From Ailurus styani (Eukaryota > Chordata > Mammalia > Carnivora > Ailuridae): 64,000 bases of DNA. Both the position numbers and the translations under genes were made by a program. This document shows, in pieces, positions 33,645 through 46,495 of this stretch; position 1 is the first letter of the stretch; each line of letters opens with the position of its first letter. Location: contig LNAC01000019.1 of the NCBI GenBank assembly GCA_002007465.1, positions 3,160,236-3,224,235 of the forward strand, read 5' to 3'. The notes beneath the pieces are model-generated. The model saw only the letters and a program-made list of their open reading frames with translations. It was not told where the DNA came from and did no database searches.

Positions 33645-36440
33645 AAACATGATTTGACTTATCTATTTTAAGTTTTGTTGTGATGTCGTTTGTATGAAAG
33701 ATTTAGTGAATATTGGGCTTCTTTTACTATTTAGTTAAGTATAAAAGTTCTTGAATCTTTTTATGTGCCATTAACCATACCCTGAAAAATTAGTGATAAA
33801 TAAAGGAAATGTTCTCTTACAATATAATTTGGAGGCTTGGCATTTAATATTCCATTTAATGGATTCAAGGAATCAATTAAAACACTGTGTGTCTCCTTAT
33901 AGAAGTTATGTCAATATATTGATCATTTAATGAGGTCTTTTAGATTATTATTATTTTGTATCATGGGACTGAAGATTTTGAAAAGGAAACATGACCCAGC
34001 TGGTCAGAAAGGGAATGCTAATTTACTTGTTGACATGTCATTTATTTTGTACATTTCACTGTCAAAGAAGCTACTGGCATGGATACTTCTGAGAAATCTA
34101 TGTGAAAAAAAAATTGAAATGAGGAAATGATTGAGTAATTTGCAAGAAAATGCAATATTTTTTTGACACGTGAACTATAAATTGCATAAAGGTTAAAAAA
34201 TAGCTTAGTGTTCATAAGTAGAGCCAAAATAATTATAAGGATAATACTATTTTAGCATTTTCTATCGTTTTTAAGGTAATAATATAACAAAGACTTGGTT
34301 TGTGTTATAAAAGAGTGAAAAAGAAACTGAGTTTTCTGTTAATTGAGTATTTTTATTTATATCCTCCCTAAAACTTTGCCAAATTCATAAAAATCAATTA
34401 GAATATTGTATTTTTAGGTACATAATTCATTGACAGTTATGAAATACAGTGATAATTGAGAATAAAATCAGTGGGGTATAAAATAGTAAATGAATTTAGG
34501 CAAAATATTAATTACTTCTGTTTAAAATGCTGTTTATCTCACTTATGATTCTATGTATTTGAATGTACCTGAAGCTTTTAAAGATATTGTTACACAGTGT
34601 TAATTCTATGTGGTGCTGCACAGCTTTTAAGGTCCCAATGTTATAGACCATTTAAATGATGTAGCTTCTACAAAATGTATGGTTAGAGTATACCTTATTT
34701 TTAAAGAAATAGTAATGTTATTCCCAATGCTGTATTATTATTGGGTTTTAGAAGAGAGCTAGTAGTGTCTATTTAATGAAAATTAGCTCTTGAGCTACTT
34801 ATTTCAGGCTCAGTAACATTTTGTGAAATCGTTTTTTCATCTAAGTATTATTTTCCATATGTTGTCACAATTGGCAAAATAATATCTGTACAATATGATC
34901 TAACTGGAAGCCACTTTTTTTTAAAAAATATGGTTTGGAATCCTATATGTCTACTATCAAATCATGGTTTCTAAGCTAAATCTCTTACTCTTCACAATGT
35001 CTACAGTTATTGAGAAAATAAGTTTGAGGCAATTGTCTGAATAACTAAGCGAAGAGCACTGTCCCTTAGGTGGAGGATAAGCTCACTAAGTATAGTTTGA
35101 GTTTTGCACTGATTGTTTGAACAATGAACATATCTGAATATTTGTTCTCCCAGGCTCAATTCTTTGTATGGTCCAGGGAAGTAAAACTCATTCTAGGGAC
35201 TCTTTAGGACTTTTTTTATGCTTGTTCGCTTCTAAGTTGTGCATTCTCACTCCTTAGTCTCCTGATCTTTTTCCTCTTTTCCTCTTTTTTCTCACCTTAA
35301 CTCAAGTAATCAAAAGTGTCGATCTCCTACCACACAGAGGTAGTTTTCTGGGTCCCATTGTGTTGTGGAGATGACACACAAAATAAGAAATACAATGTAA
35401 AGTTAATAAGTCACACAAAGATGTTACTAGATGACGCATGATTGTCAGATGGCACAGGTGATAGGCACTCATTTTGAAAGTCAGACAGAAGCAATTTTGC
35501 TGAGCTAGACTTTGAAATATGGTAGGACTTAGCTAGTAAAGAAGAGGGGAGAAGAACTGGCAGAAAGGCAGAACTGTCATTTTCCATTTTTCTTTCCTCT
35601 TCTGTTCCTTCCTTTTCTGTTCCAAAGTTGGAAATTACTGGAAAGGGTTTGAGAATGAAAATGATCATTGTTTTGTTCCAGGGTTGTAAGAAATAGTAAT
35701 TTTCTTTCTCTGCCCTCCCCGCCTTCATCATAGTTACAACAAACCTTAGATTGTGGACTATGTTTGAGTCTGGGCTAAACCAGTTAGAATTAGGTTCATA
35801 TTATTGAAGATAAAAAATAATAACTGTGGCATATCCAGGATAAAGGTTTATTTTTCTGTTATCTAAAATCTGGAAGGAGGCTACCATGTATGGTGACTTC
35901 ATGGTGTTACTGTGGATGGCTATGCCCGTCTTCCTCTTCCATCCTCCACAGCATGCACTTTCCTTCCTCAGGCTTGCCTCAGTGTCTGAGATAGCTGCTG
36001 GAACTCCAGCCAAAAAGATACCCGGATAGTAAAGTCTTTACTTTGGGAAAGCACGGAGGAGCTCTCCTAAAATCTAAGTTTGCTTTCTTTAAACGGCACT
36101 CCTGAAATTCCAACAGTATACTTGCAATAATATCTTATTGCAGAGCTTACTCATACAATCATACTTAGCCAATGGAGAAGTTGGGACATGTGGCAATTTG
36201 CTAAGAGCTAAAAATTGGGTTTCTGTTACTGAGAAAGAAGAGAGTGGATGTTAAAAGACAGCTAGCACTTTCTGCCTATGGAGATTGGATAGCAATTGCC
36301 AGGAATTCAAAAGAAGAGATTCATCTCAGTTGAATGATATGAGAAGGCTTTAGGGAGAAGTTGGCGTTTGAGTTGGGCTGGGGAAAAGGACTTATTTTAG
36401 AGGAAGGAAATTCCAAATTATGACCTTCATGTTCTATTTT
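33645..36440. other. Unique AT-rich intronic block after the exon
   Basis: No exon or repeat was recognised in the 2.8 kb after the donor. The minus-strand open frames at 35411-35731 and 35801-36013 are not supported by any family feature. Confidence 0.45.
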
Positions 36441-36444
36441 GTTA

Positions 36445-37162
36445 TTCTTTTAAAAATTTTTTTCACTTAATTACTTTAAAAAAAAAACCTTACTAAGTTT
36501 TTATTTTAATTCCAGTGTAGTTAACATAGAGTTGTTATATTATTTTCAGGCACACAATAAAGTGATTTAGCACTTCTGTATATCACCCGGTGCTTATCAC
36601 AAGTGCCCTCCTTAATCATCATCACCTATTTCACCTATCCCTCACCCACCTCCCCTCTGGTAACCATCAATTTGTTCTCTATAGTTAAGAGTCTGTTTCT
36701 TGGTTTGTCTCTTTCTCTCTCTCTTTTTTCCCTTAGCTTGTTTGTTTTGTTTCTTTAATTCCACAGATGACTGAAATCATAGGGTATTTGTCTTTCTCTG
36801 ACAGACTTATTTCACTTAGCATAATATTCTCTAGCTAGATAATAATGTTGTAAATGACAAGATTTCATTCTTTTTGATGGCTAAATAATATTCCATTGGG
36901 CATATATACCACCTCTTCTTTATCCATTCATCAATAGATGGACATTTGGGGTGCTTCCATAATTTGGCTATTGTAAATAATGCTTCTATAAACATAGGGG
37001 TGCATGTATCCCTCTGAATTAGTGTTTTTGTATTTTTTAGGTAAATACCCAGTAGTGTGATTACTGCATTTTAGGGTAGTTTTATTTTAACTTTTTGAGG
37101 AACCTCCATACTGTTTTCCAGAGTGGCTTCATCAGTTTACATTTTCGCCAACAGTGCACATT
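36445..37162 (-). mobile_element. Carnivore L1, 5'-truncated, antisense
   Basis: Reversed carnivore L1 3' end: CACCCGGTGCTTATCACAAG, GTGCCCTCCTTAATCATCATCACC, TCTCTTTCTCTCTCTC, GGACATTTGGGGTGCTTCC, GCTATTGTAAATAATGC, TACCCAGTAGTGTGA. Flanks ATTCTTTTAAAAATTT and ATTCTTAAAATTT resemble an L1 target-site duplication. It carries no intact ORF. Confidence 0.88.
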
Positions 37163-37179
37163 CTTAAAATTTAGGATTG

Positions 37180-37350
37180 GGTAGTAGTATGGTTTCTGGA
37201 ATCAAAGTGACTTGATTTAAATACTTACTTGACTGAATTACTAATCTAATCGCATGACCTTCTCTGTATATAAAATGGAGTAAATAGTACCTAAACTATA
37301 CATTGTTGTGGTGAGAATTAAATGGGATAATCTGTATAAAATACTTGTGA
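37180..37350 (+). repeat. MIR SINE
   Basis: GTATGGTTTCTGGAATCAAAGTG, GCATGACCTTCTCTGTATATAAAATGGAG, AATAGTACCTAAAC and GGTGAGAATTAAATGGGATAAT follow the MIR order. Confidence 0.82.
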
Positions 37351-39830
37351 TCTAAGTTTGGTCCAAGCTCTGAATTTTTTTGTGTGGACATGGATAGCCA
37401 TAAAATGAAGAATTGGTTACGTCTGACTAATGATTATTCTCTGGTTATAAGTGACCATTTCTTTTGTATTTACATAATGGAATTTGAAAAGGGTATTTAC
37501 TTCAGATTACTTTTAAACTTTGAATGAAAGCCTTTACTAGAAGACTTTTTGAAGAAAGGACTCTGCAGGCATTTTTGTTGATTTTTAGACATCTGGGTAT
37601 ACCAAATAAAATACTGTACATATTTATAGCTAGTTTAATAATGTCCCAGGTCTAATTAAAGCACAGTGTTTTTAAGAACTAATTGTTACAGGGAACTGTG
37701 TTGTTGTTGTTGTTTTTTAAATGTAGCTAGGCTGGTAATAACCAATGATAGATGAATTCAATTTACATAAATTTGAGACCAAGAGAATATTTTAAAATCA
37801 TGCCACAGAGGATTCCTTTAAGTTAAGAAGTTAATGTCATTATCTCCTCCTCTCATTTAAATTGTTCTGTTTACAATAATTGTGGAGCATAATAAGTGTT
37901 TTAAGATTTCCCACTTGATGAGATTTTAATAGAATTTGATAGTCACCACTCTGAATAGCTAAAATGTTATCAGAATTTATATATATATATATTTTTTTTC
38001 TGTGTAAAACTAGGCGTTTCAAGTTAAACCATCTCGTGTGTTGCTTCCTCAACAAAAGAAAGATTTGAAAAAAAATAGATATTGGCAACTCTTAAAATAA
38101 TTCCATTTGAAAAATCTTCTCTTTAATGTGAAAAGATTTAACTGTGTTGAAAAAAACTTCGGTCACATGTTTTGTTACACTTTTGGCATTTTTGATTCGA
38201 AGGCTGAATTCATTGTTTCTGTGTCTTCAAGAATTACAGATTAAAATTTAAAAGGAAAAGGTAGAACTTTTTTTTAGACTCCTCAGCCTATTTTATTATA
38301 TTTGAGGGAGTTTGGTAACACATCAGGGATAATTCGTGAGGAAACCCTCGTGAGTGATGAAGTTGATCGTGCCAAATTGAGCTTCTAGTAACTGTGTCAC
38401 ACAACATTATAGTAATTCATAAGTGTAAGGATTTCTGAAACATTACCAGAGTTACAAGCAAAGTGAAATCATCTTTGTGAATGCATAACATCACGTCTAA
38501 GAAAGATCTGTAAGAGTTACTGTTTACTTTCTAAATCTCTTCATTTAAAGTATCAAAAGATGGGTTTGTTTTACGTAATTCCTTTAAAGTAGTCATTGGA
38601 ACCAGCAAAAGCTATTCTTAGATGAATAAGGATTAAAAGGAACTCCTTGCCTTCATCTGAAGAACTAGCCAAAACATACTTTTCTTCCCTTATCCTATTG
38701 TCCTTCTGTCTTCCCCCTTTGCTTTAGCTGGTCTGCCATTACCCCCCCCAGCTTTGTAGTGAGATTTGAATAGTTACTGATACTGTTAGAGTTGCTGAAA
38801 GAAAAGAAATTTCAAGCACAAATGTTATGTTTTAATAACTTAGGATGCATGTTTACCACCCTGTTTTATTCTTCATTTCTTGTACAAAAATGTACTCAAC
38901 TACTCTTAGCATGGTCAGAGAGGAAGCACATTTACTTTGTTATTCATTGAATGCTGTGTAACACTGCTTTTTAAAAATCAGAGTAAGAATCTCAAACATT
39001 AATGAAGAGGGTTAAGGGTTGTAACCAGAGAAGACTCAATTGTTGCATTAGTTTTCTTTTCACCTAGATCTAAGATGTCAATTTTTAATTTTATGTTTAT
39101 GGAATGCTCATTTTATGTAACACTGAAAACTATGCTGTTTTTTTTTTCTTAGTTTGCTTAAAATCTAACCAACCCAAATTACTCAGTTGATATCTTGGTT
39201 TTCCCCTAAAAGTTCATGACTCATTTATAAAACGGTTTTTATTTTCATTGAGCTTATATGCCAAAAAAACAAAAACAAAAACCCTGAATTTTTAAGCAGT
39301 TTTCAGTACAACCTTATAGGATGTTATTTCAAATTCACCCATTTGCTGCTAAGGACTCGATAAAGCCAGGATTTAAAGTAACCTATTTTAGGCTTTAAAA
39401 TACCTCATGAACTATGTTCAGATAATGGGAAACTGGTTTCTCCCTTTATAAAATGGAACCCGTCATCAAGCTATATATTTCATTGAATCACCTTTTTGGG
39501 GAAATGAATATTAGAAAAGCTGGATTGCTGAGAACAGAATACTTATTCTTTAAAAAACAAAATGCAATTGGTTCAGCTAGCAGTATGGCGCAAAATAGAA
39601 AAATAGGATATAAATTAACACGCATATACTCAGAATCCATTAGATTCAAGTCACTTTTCTATGAAGCAAATACACAAAACATAAATACATGAAAAAAGTA
39701 AAAGATTTAAGAAAGAGGGGAAAATAAGAACTTCCTTCAAAACAATGTGTTCCAAATTTTAGGCACCTTCATGACTTTTGCCATCTTGACATATTATTTA
39801 TATTATTAAGTTTAAACTCCCTTTTTTTGT
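37351..39830. other. Intronic stretch with no assigned element
   Basis: AT-rich unique-looking DNA with a short TA run at about 37977-37992 and C8 at about 38742. No exon or repeat family recognised. Confidence 0.45.
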
Positions 39831-39937
39831 TAAAGATTTTATTTTTTTAAAGTAATCTCTACACCCAGTAAGGCTCCATCCCACAACCCCGAGATCGAGA
39901 GTCACACGCCCACCCACTGAGCCAGGCGGGCACCTCT
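39831..39937 (-). repeat. Truncated carnivore tRNA-Lys SINE (old)
   Basis: AAAGTAATCTCTACACCCAG, ACAACCCCGAGATCGAGAGTC and CACTGAGCCAGGCGGGCACC are the reversed tRNA-related half. The CT-rich half is absent. Confidence 0.8.
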
Positions 39938-41654
39938 AAAACTCACTTGTAAAATTTAACTTTATTTTAAACTGTAACTTGACATCAACACATAAACAAT
40001 CTTGTCATGAATAGATGGTAACCGAAATGAAATCAAATGGAAACAAGCTATTATTAACTTGTAGTTAAACTCTGCTGCCTACACAAGGCTCTTCTCATTC
40101 TGAAGTCTGCCCTCTTTTTGATTAAAAGTAAAATTAGCACTGGTTCCCCACCAGGAACAGCCCTGCGATCTAAAAGATTGAAAAGAGAGCAAGTTTTAGC
40201 ACTAATTCTCTGCTCGTGTGTCCTTTAAGCCATCTTGCTTTGACTTCCACTTTGACCAGCACTGTTCTCCAGGTCACTTCTCAATCATTTCCTCACAGAG
40301 GTGAATTAAAACCATCTGGGAGGGCAAATGAAGAAACCCCCAGAATCAGGGACTCTAGCAACCTGAACACGTTATTGTTTCTTTCCTCAGAGTTAGCTTC
40401 CCACATAACGTTTGTCCAGAAAAGCAGTATGCCAAACATGTTTGTAGAGGTAAAAATATGTTGTAATGCTTGAGGTCGGAAAGCCCTGTGATAGCTACAT
40501 TTGGGTTGTTTCTAAAACAGACTCTTGTTTGAAGTGCAGTCATGGTGAATAAAAATGGCCTTTTTACTTAATAAAAATGTATAGAATCCTTACCTACTCC
40601 ATGTTAGCTATGTCTGTGTCGTCTGACAGGACTTGTGTGGCAAGTAAATACATTAGTCACAGTGACCATTTTTCTTGCAAATTTGTGACATAGATTTAAT
40701 TATAGGAATGACCAGCAACTTACAAATCTAATTTTGGTGGAGGCTGAGGCAACTTTTTTTTTTATTTTAATAATGATGGATTTTTTTTAAAGCAATGATT
40801 TCATTACTATTTAAAGAAATCTACTGGTGTAGAACTAGCCAATTGACTGGAGTTATTTTATTACCCTTTAACAAATGCCATGTACTTTCATTTCTGTTTT
40901 TATTAATTTTTAAAATATCATCATTCTGGAAAATACTTGATCCTATATACATTTAGATAAAAATAAATATAAATGGGGGGAGGTAGGATACTTGTAAAGG
41001 GTCTCCTACAAATTGTGATCCTAGTGGTTGGTTAAAATGACTAAATTTCCTTACTTCGGATCCAGTCTGCCATAGAATTGCTTAGTTTATGGCCTTTATT
41101 AGGAGACACCCACTTACAAGTCATTGTGGTAGGTAGTTCTCATTTCTCTGCACTGAAAGTTTACCATAATTAATCTATTTATTAAGCTAATAATTGGGGG
41201 TTCTGGGAATAATAATGTGGTGAGCCAGACAAGGTTTCTGCCTTCATCTGCTTACAGATTCTCCAGGTGAGAATATCAAATCCCATGACAGGCAGGGGAG
41301 AGGAGGTAATAATTTTCCATTATTATGAATATACCTCATTGACTCAGACCCCATTGCCATTCCAAAACAAATCTGGACATATGGAGAGAAGCAGGAGGGC
41401 TTCGTAGCTTGCATAAATTGTATTAATTTTTGGATTCCACCAGCCAAAAAGAATCTTTTATTTAATTACTGGCCTTTGTGATAAAGCAATGCTAGACATC
41501 TAAATTTCATTGAGAACTAAGGTTTTTGAGTAAACATTTAGCACTTCTCGGTAACAATAGTCTGTGTTATTGGAAATGGCAGACTGTAGTTTGAAATTAA
41601 CAAAAAATCAAATGTCAGTTTTTTTTAGCTCTAATTCACTTCACATCACTGACG
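39938..41654. other. Intronic stretch with no assigned element
   Basis: No exon or repeat recognised. The open frames at 40216-40473 (+) and 40355-40543 (-) overlap each other and have no protein-family features. Confidence 0.4.
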
Positions 41655-41785
41655 TTATATCAGTTTTATTTAATGAAACATTTGTGGACTTCCTACTGTG
41701 TGCTAGGCTCTGGGCAAGGTTCTAGAACTCAAAAGAAAAAGAAAGGAGTATATGATCCTTGGCATCAAGGAGTCTAAAAATTTCT
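41655..41785 (-). repeat. L2 3' fragment, antisense
   Basis: ACTTCCTACTGTGTGCTAGGCTCTGGGCAAGG followed by CCTTGGCATCAAGGAGTCTA is the reversed L2 3' region. Confidence 0.7.
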
Positions 41786-41803
41786 AGACTTAAATGGTGT
41801 TTT

Positions 41804-42005
41804 GGGGATGCTTGGGTGGCTCAGCCAGTTAAGTGTCTGCCTTCAGCTCAGGTCATAATCCCGGGGTCCTGGGATGGAGCCCTGAATGCAGCTCCTTGCT
41901 CAACTCAGCAGGGAGTCTGCTTCTCCCCCTGCCTACCACTCCTCCTGTTTGTGCTCTCTCTCACTCTCTCTCTCAAGTAAATAAATAAAATCTTAAAAAA
42001 AAAAT
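41804..42005 (+). repeat. Carnivore tRNA-Lys SINE, older subfamily
   Basis: Body from GGGGATGCTTGGGTGGCTCAG to CAAGTAAATAAATAAAATC. Target-site duplication ATGGTGTTTT at 41794-41803 and 42006-42015. Confidence 0.9.
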
Positions 42006-42299
42006 ATGGTGTTTTTCACTGTATGATTCCCCAAACTGATTTCTTAGTCACCAACTGATGATTTGGACCCACAAGGTTTGAGGACCACTTATTTAATGTA
42101 GAACTTCAAGTAAAGTAGTAGATCATCATCTCCATTTATCACAAAACAAACAAAAACTCTTCCATTTTTATTACAACTTTAAGGAAAACTGGGCTTTAAG
42201 TTTGTGTTTCTGCCAACTTAGTTGTTTTTAAAAGCAATTTGTCAGAGACCAGATTAGTTTCTAAGTATATCAAAAGCTGACTTACAAAAGTATCTTACA

Positions 42300-43225
42300 A
42301 ATATAACTTATTCTGTGAGAACATTGTGTTAAAAATTAACTTTTAAAAAAATTATTATAGTAGTATATGTTTATTTTAGAACTTTTGAAAAATGGAGATA
42401 GAATTACCTAGATATAACTACTATTAGCATTTTGGTGCATGTCCTATATATTTTGTTGCAATTTTAGTATCTGTGCTGCCGAAGCGAGCACAAGTCCTGT
42501 GTATTTTGCATATACAGTTAACAAAAGTGGTATTGTAGTGTATAGATGATTTTATTTTCTGTTTTCCCTTTTAACAACATATATAAACATTTCCTCATAT
42601 TCTGATTTCTCCCTTGACAATTTGATTTTGCTTTATGTAATAAATAACACATAATATTCTTTGGGATGGGGTATTGATACTTATTTAGTTGTTTCTCCAT
42701 TGGTAGACATATGGGTTATTTATATTCTTTTACTATTATTAAAAAAAAGTTTCCACAACATTTTTGTGCGTAAGTATTTGTGGTTCTCTCTGTTAATTAT
42801 CCTTTTTAGGAAAAATCCCTAAAGAGCAATAACTGAGTAAAATGCTACAAACTTCTAAAAAGTTCTTGATGTTGCTAAATTGCCGTCCAGAAATATTGAA
42901 CAAAATTATCATCCTAGTGTATGGATATTTAGAAATATTCATTTTCCTTTTTCTTCACCAACTCTGGTTATTATTTTTTTAATTTTAACAAACTGATATT
43001 TTAATTATAATTTTTTGAGAAGTTGCTCTTTTATTATCTGTTTATTGACCATTTGAGATCCTTCTGTAGTCAGTTATTTGTTCATATCCTTTGCTCATTT
43101 TTCTTATTGGGATGCTTATTTTGGTTTCAAGGTGATCTTTATATATTGAGGACATGAACGCTCTAAGATATATATTGCAGTTTATTTGTGTGTATAGGTG
43201 AGATGACTTTCTTTTGATTAACAGA
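42300..43225 (-). repeat. L1M/HAL1-like fragment, antisense, hosting a U6 fragment
   Basis: Reversed old LINE text: ATAACTACTATTAGCATTTTGGTGC, TTTAACAACATATATAAAC, TTGATACTTATTTAGTTG, TAGACATATGGGTTATTTATA, TTGCCGTCCAGAAATATTG, TTTGCTCATTTTTCTTATTGGG. A U6 snRNA fragment interrupts it at 42459-42491. Confidence 0.6.
42459..42491 (-). pseudogene. U6 snRNA 3'-truncated pseudogene, nt 1-33 only
   Basis: On the minus strand it reads GTGCTCGCTTCGGCAGCACA, then GATACTAAAATTG. This is the exact start of mammalian U6 through nucleotide 33 with one change (T to G at nt 21). It is bracketed by GTCCTATATATTTTG (42441-42455) and GTCCTGTGTATTTTG (42494-42508), 13 of 15 identical, which looks like a target-site duplication. 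It has no Sm-like 3' end, no poly(A) and no visible U6 promoter. It resembles the 3'-truncated class of snRNA pseudogenes flanked by direct repeats. It is not a functional snRNA. Confidence 0.88.
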
Positions 43226-43230
43226 AGTTT

Positions 43231-43437
43231 AAATTTTTTTTAAAATTTTTATTTTTATTTATTTATTTATTTTATATATAGAGAGAGATCACAAGTAGAC
43301 AGAGAGGCAGGCAGAGAGAAGAGCAAGCAGGCTCCCCACTGAGTAGGGAGCCCAATACGGGCCTCGATCCCAGGACTCTGGGATCATGACCTGAGCCAAA
43401 GGCAGAGACTTTAACCTACTGAGCCACCCAGGCGCCC
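43231..43437 (-). repeat. Carnivore tRNA-Lys SINE, young mustelid type, between two L1M blocks
   Basis: Reversed body with GAGAGAGATCACAAGTAGAC, GGGCCTCGATCCCAGGAC and GAGCCACCCAGGCGCCC. Target-site duplication TTAAATTTT on both sides. Confidence 0.92.
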
Positions 43438-43439
43438 TT

Positions 43440-44690
43440 AAATTTTCTTAAAGTCAGATTTATTGAGATAAATCAGTTTTTATACAGAAAATTGACCCAT
43501 TTTAGATAGACAGTTCTGAGTTTTGAAAAAATGTATACAGTTTTATAACGACCACCTTATTCAAGATAAAGAATATTGCCGTCTCTTCCAAAAGCGCCTT
43601 ATTGCCCTTTTGTAGCCAGTCTCCTTCCCTATCTTTAGTCCCTTGGCAATCACTGGACTTTTTATCCTTATAGTTTGCTTTTTCTAGGATTTCATATGAA
43701 TGCGATCACACAGTGTGTAGTCTTTTCAAATCTGGCTTCTTTCACTTAGTATATGCTTTTGTGATTCATCTTTGTTGTTGGATATACTCGTAGCTCACTC
43801 CTTTTTATTGCTAAATAGTATTACATTATCATTTGACTGGTTGATGAACTTCATATTGTTTCCTGTGTTTGGCAATTATGAATAAAGCTGCTCTAAGTAT
43901 TTGTGTACAGGTTTTTGTGTAGATGTACATTTTCATTTCTCCTGGGGAAAGTAACTACATGTAGACTTGCTGAGTTACATGGTAGGTATATGTTTCATAT
44001 TGTACAAAGCCACCACACCATTATCCAGAGTGGCTGTACTGTACCACATTCCTCTCAGGAATGTACAAGGAATCCAGAGCTCCACATCCTGGCCAGCCCA
44101 AGTATTAGCGATACTTTTTATTTTCATCAGTCTAATAGTTGTACAGTCATTTGTCGTCATAGCTTTCAGTTGTATTTCCCCAATGGCTAATGCTGTTGGA
44201 CATCTTTTTATGTGCTTGTTTGCCATCTGTATATCTTCTTGGGGGAGTATCTCTTCGGATCTCTGGCCCATTTTTTTTATGGGGTCGTTTTCTACCATTG
44301 GATTGTGAATTTTTAAATATATTTTGGACAGCAGTCATTTAGGGATATGTGTTTGCAAATGTTTTCTCCCAGTCTGTGACTTTTCACTTTCTTAACAGTA
44401 TCTCTCAGAGATTAGAAGTTTTAAATTTTGATTTAATTTATCTGGTTTTTTTTCTTTTATGACTCATGGTTTCTGTGTCCTTGCTAAGAAATCCTTCTTT
44501 AACCCAAAGTCACATAGGAGAAAGACTTTCTCCTATGTTTTCTTCTAGATGTTTTAGAATTTTTGTTTTTACATTTAGATCTTTGCTCAGATTTGAGTTA
44601 ATGTTTGTATATGGTGCCACGTATAAGTTGGGATTCATTACCTTGCATATGGTTATAGAATTTTAAAGTTTTTATGTCTGTCAAGTGTAT
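43440..44690 (-). repeat. Long antisense L1M fragment
   Basis: About 1.25 kb of reversed old L1: TTTATTGAGATAAATCAG, CCCTTGGCAATCACTGGAC, GAATGCGATCACACAGTG, TGAATAAAGCTGCTCTAAG, TTATCCAGAGTGGCTGTACTG, ATCCTGGCCAGCCCAAG, TCTTTGCTCAGATTTGAG. The open frames of 95-113 codons here are L1 debris. Confidence 0.85.
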
Positions 44691-45999
44691 CCATCTTTCC
44701 CTTTGCAGATTTTTTCATAGCTTTTAAACTTATTAAGCCCCTTTCTACTCACAATGTCAGATAAAATTTCACATGTATTTTCTTTCAGTTTCAGACATAC
44801 AGTGTATATCTACTATGTTAAAAAACAAAGCCTATTATGTGAGAGTTCAGTAAATACAAGTAAGTTTGAAAGCACGTCACCTGATTATGGTGTCATTAGC
44901 TAAAGAAGTCAATTTATGTCACTACTATCCTTACTGGCTTTTTTTTTCCCCCCATGTAAGTCCAGCTTTGTGGTGTTCCTTTCATATCTATATAGTGACA
45001 TATATGCCTGTCCCTGAAAATAATTAGATCAGTATTCATGACTGTTAAAAATTGTTTCTCTATCTTAGGATATTACACATGACATTAATATAGTTGCTCT
45101 AGTTAAAATTATTTGTTTGAAGTATAAATGGGTATATACATAGAAGAGTGAAAATTATAGAAACCTCATTTTGATCTTTATCAGTTAATCTGCAGATAGT
45201 CACACAAATTAACTGTAAAATGTTTCTATTTGGAAGATTGTAGAGGAAGGTGAATAGCTCTCTTAGTAACAGAGTTTTGAGTAATAGAGGACTTTTCAAA
45301 AATAAATTTATAATTTAAAAAACCCGATCAATTTGACTTTAGCTTTCATCATTGAACAGGCTCTACTGATCAGGGGGGAAAAATCTCATGATGTGAATAT
45401 GATGTCTTGGACATTAACATCAAAGCATCACAGACCTCCATGAGATGAACACTGATTTGTATTTTACATGTCCCCTGATGGTTATACTCTGAATTTACAG
45501 TGTATATGTTTTCTTTCTCTTTTGACTGTACCACATACTTATTTACTTCTGAGTAGCTTTTTCTGTGATGGTTTTAATAAGTAGGGTAATTAAATTTAAA
45601 ATGTCCACTGTGTGTATAGTCTTGATTTATAGTGAAGTTTGGTCTAGTGGTCATTATTTATGGTTTGGTTTTTTATCTTTCAGGTAATTCTCTTGTAAGT
45701 AGTTATTTTCTAAAATGTCCCTATGTTTTTACTTGAAAGCTTATGCTATTCTTTTTATTCCTTCATTTAGGGGAGATAATGTTTATTAACATTATTGTGC
45801 TTTTGGTAATTTCCAAAAGCCAAGGTGATATATTCTATCTTCTTTCTCACCATTATCCTTTACATTGTTGTGAGGTTAACTATCTTCACCCCGATGACTT
45901 TTTTATGGCACTCCTATGCTCCAGTGCTTTTAGTGGCTCTTACTTGCCCACCCACCACCTTGCTGGCCGTTCAAAAGTCCTCCAGTGCAGCTTCATACC
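44691..45999. other. Intronic stretch with no assigned element
   Basis: No exon or repeat family recognised. An acceptor-donor juxtaposition TTTATCTTTCAG|GTAATT lies at 45672-45689. Confidence 0.4.
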
Positions 46000-46495
46000 C
46001 CATCTCCCTGGTACCCTTCTCCCTTTGCATGTTCACTGTTGATTGACTCTTCTCCACCCTCTCCTCTCACCTCTTTGCTTACACTCGTCTCATCCTTTCT
46101 GTATCATGTCCATCTCTTGAAAGACTGTCTGCCCCTTGAAGACTGCCTCCAGCATTTTTTGTTAATGGCTATGTAGCTCTTTGGAAGACTTTCCATCAAG
46201 ATTGTAACTGATTAGTAGAATTAGCTTAAAATTCTGACCTTCTCTCCCACCTCTGGCCGTTTTTGTTATCCTCTTTTTAAAATTTTTTTCTGAAATATGT
46301 CTTTTCTAACATGTTATATATTTATTTATTAGGTTTACTGTCTGTCTCCCTTTATTCAAATGAAAGCCTCCATAATGGCAGTTATTGGCTTTAGTTGGTT
46401 TGGTTGGTTTGGTTCACTGCTCTATCCACAGCCCCTGTAGTACCTGGCACATGGTAAGCACTCCAAAAATATTTGTTAAATGAATAAATAGAAAT
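46000..46495 (+). repeat. L2 fragment including its 3' end
   Basis: L2 landmarks appear in order: CTTCTCCCTTTGCATGTTCAC, ACCTCTTTGCTTACACTC, TTTATTAGGTTTACTGTCTGTCTCCC, GTTCACTGCTCTATCCACAGCCCC, TACCTGGCACATGGTAAGCACTCC, TATTTGTTAAATGAATAAAT. Confidence 0.8.

Noticed and set aside
43903..44338. Overlapping frames of 95, 113 and 107 codons
   Set aside because: They lie entirely in a decayed antisense L1M fragment.
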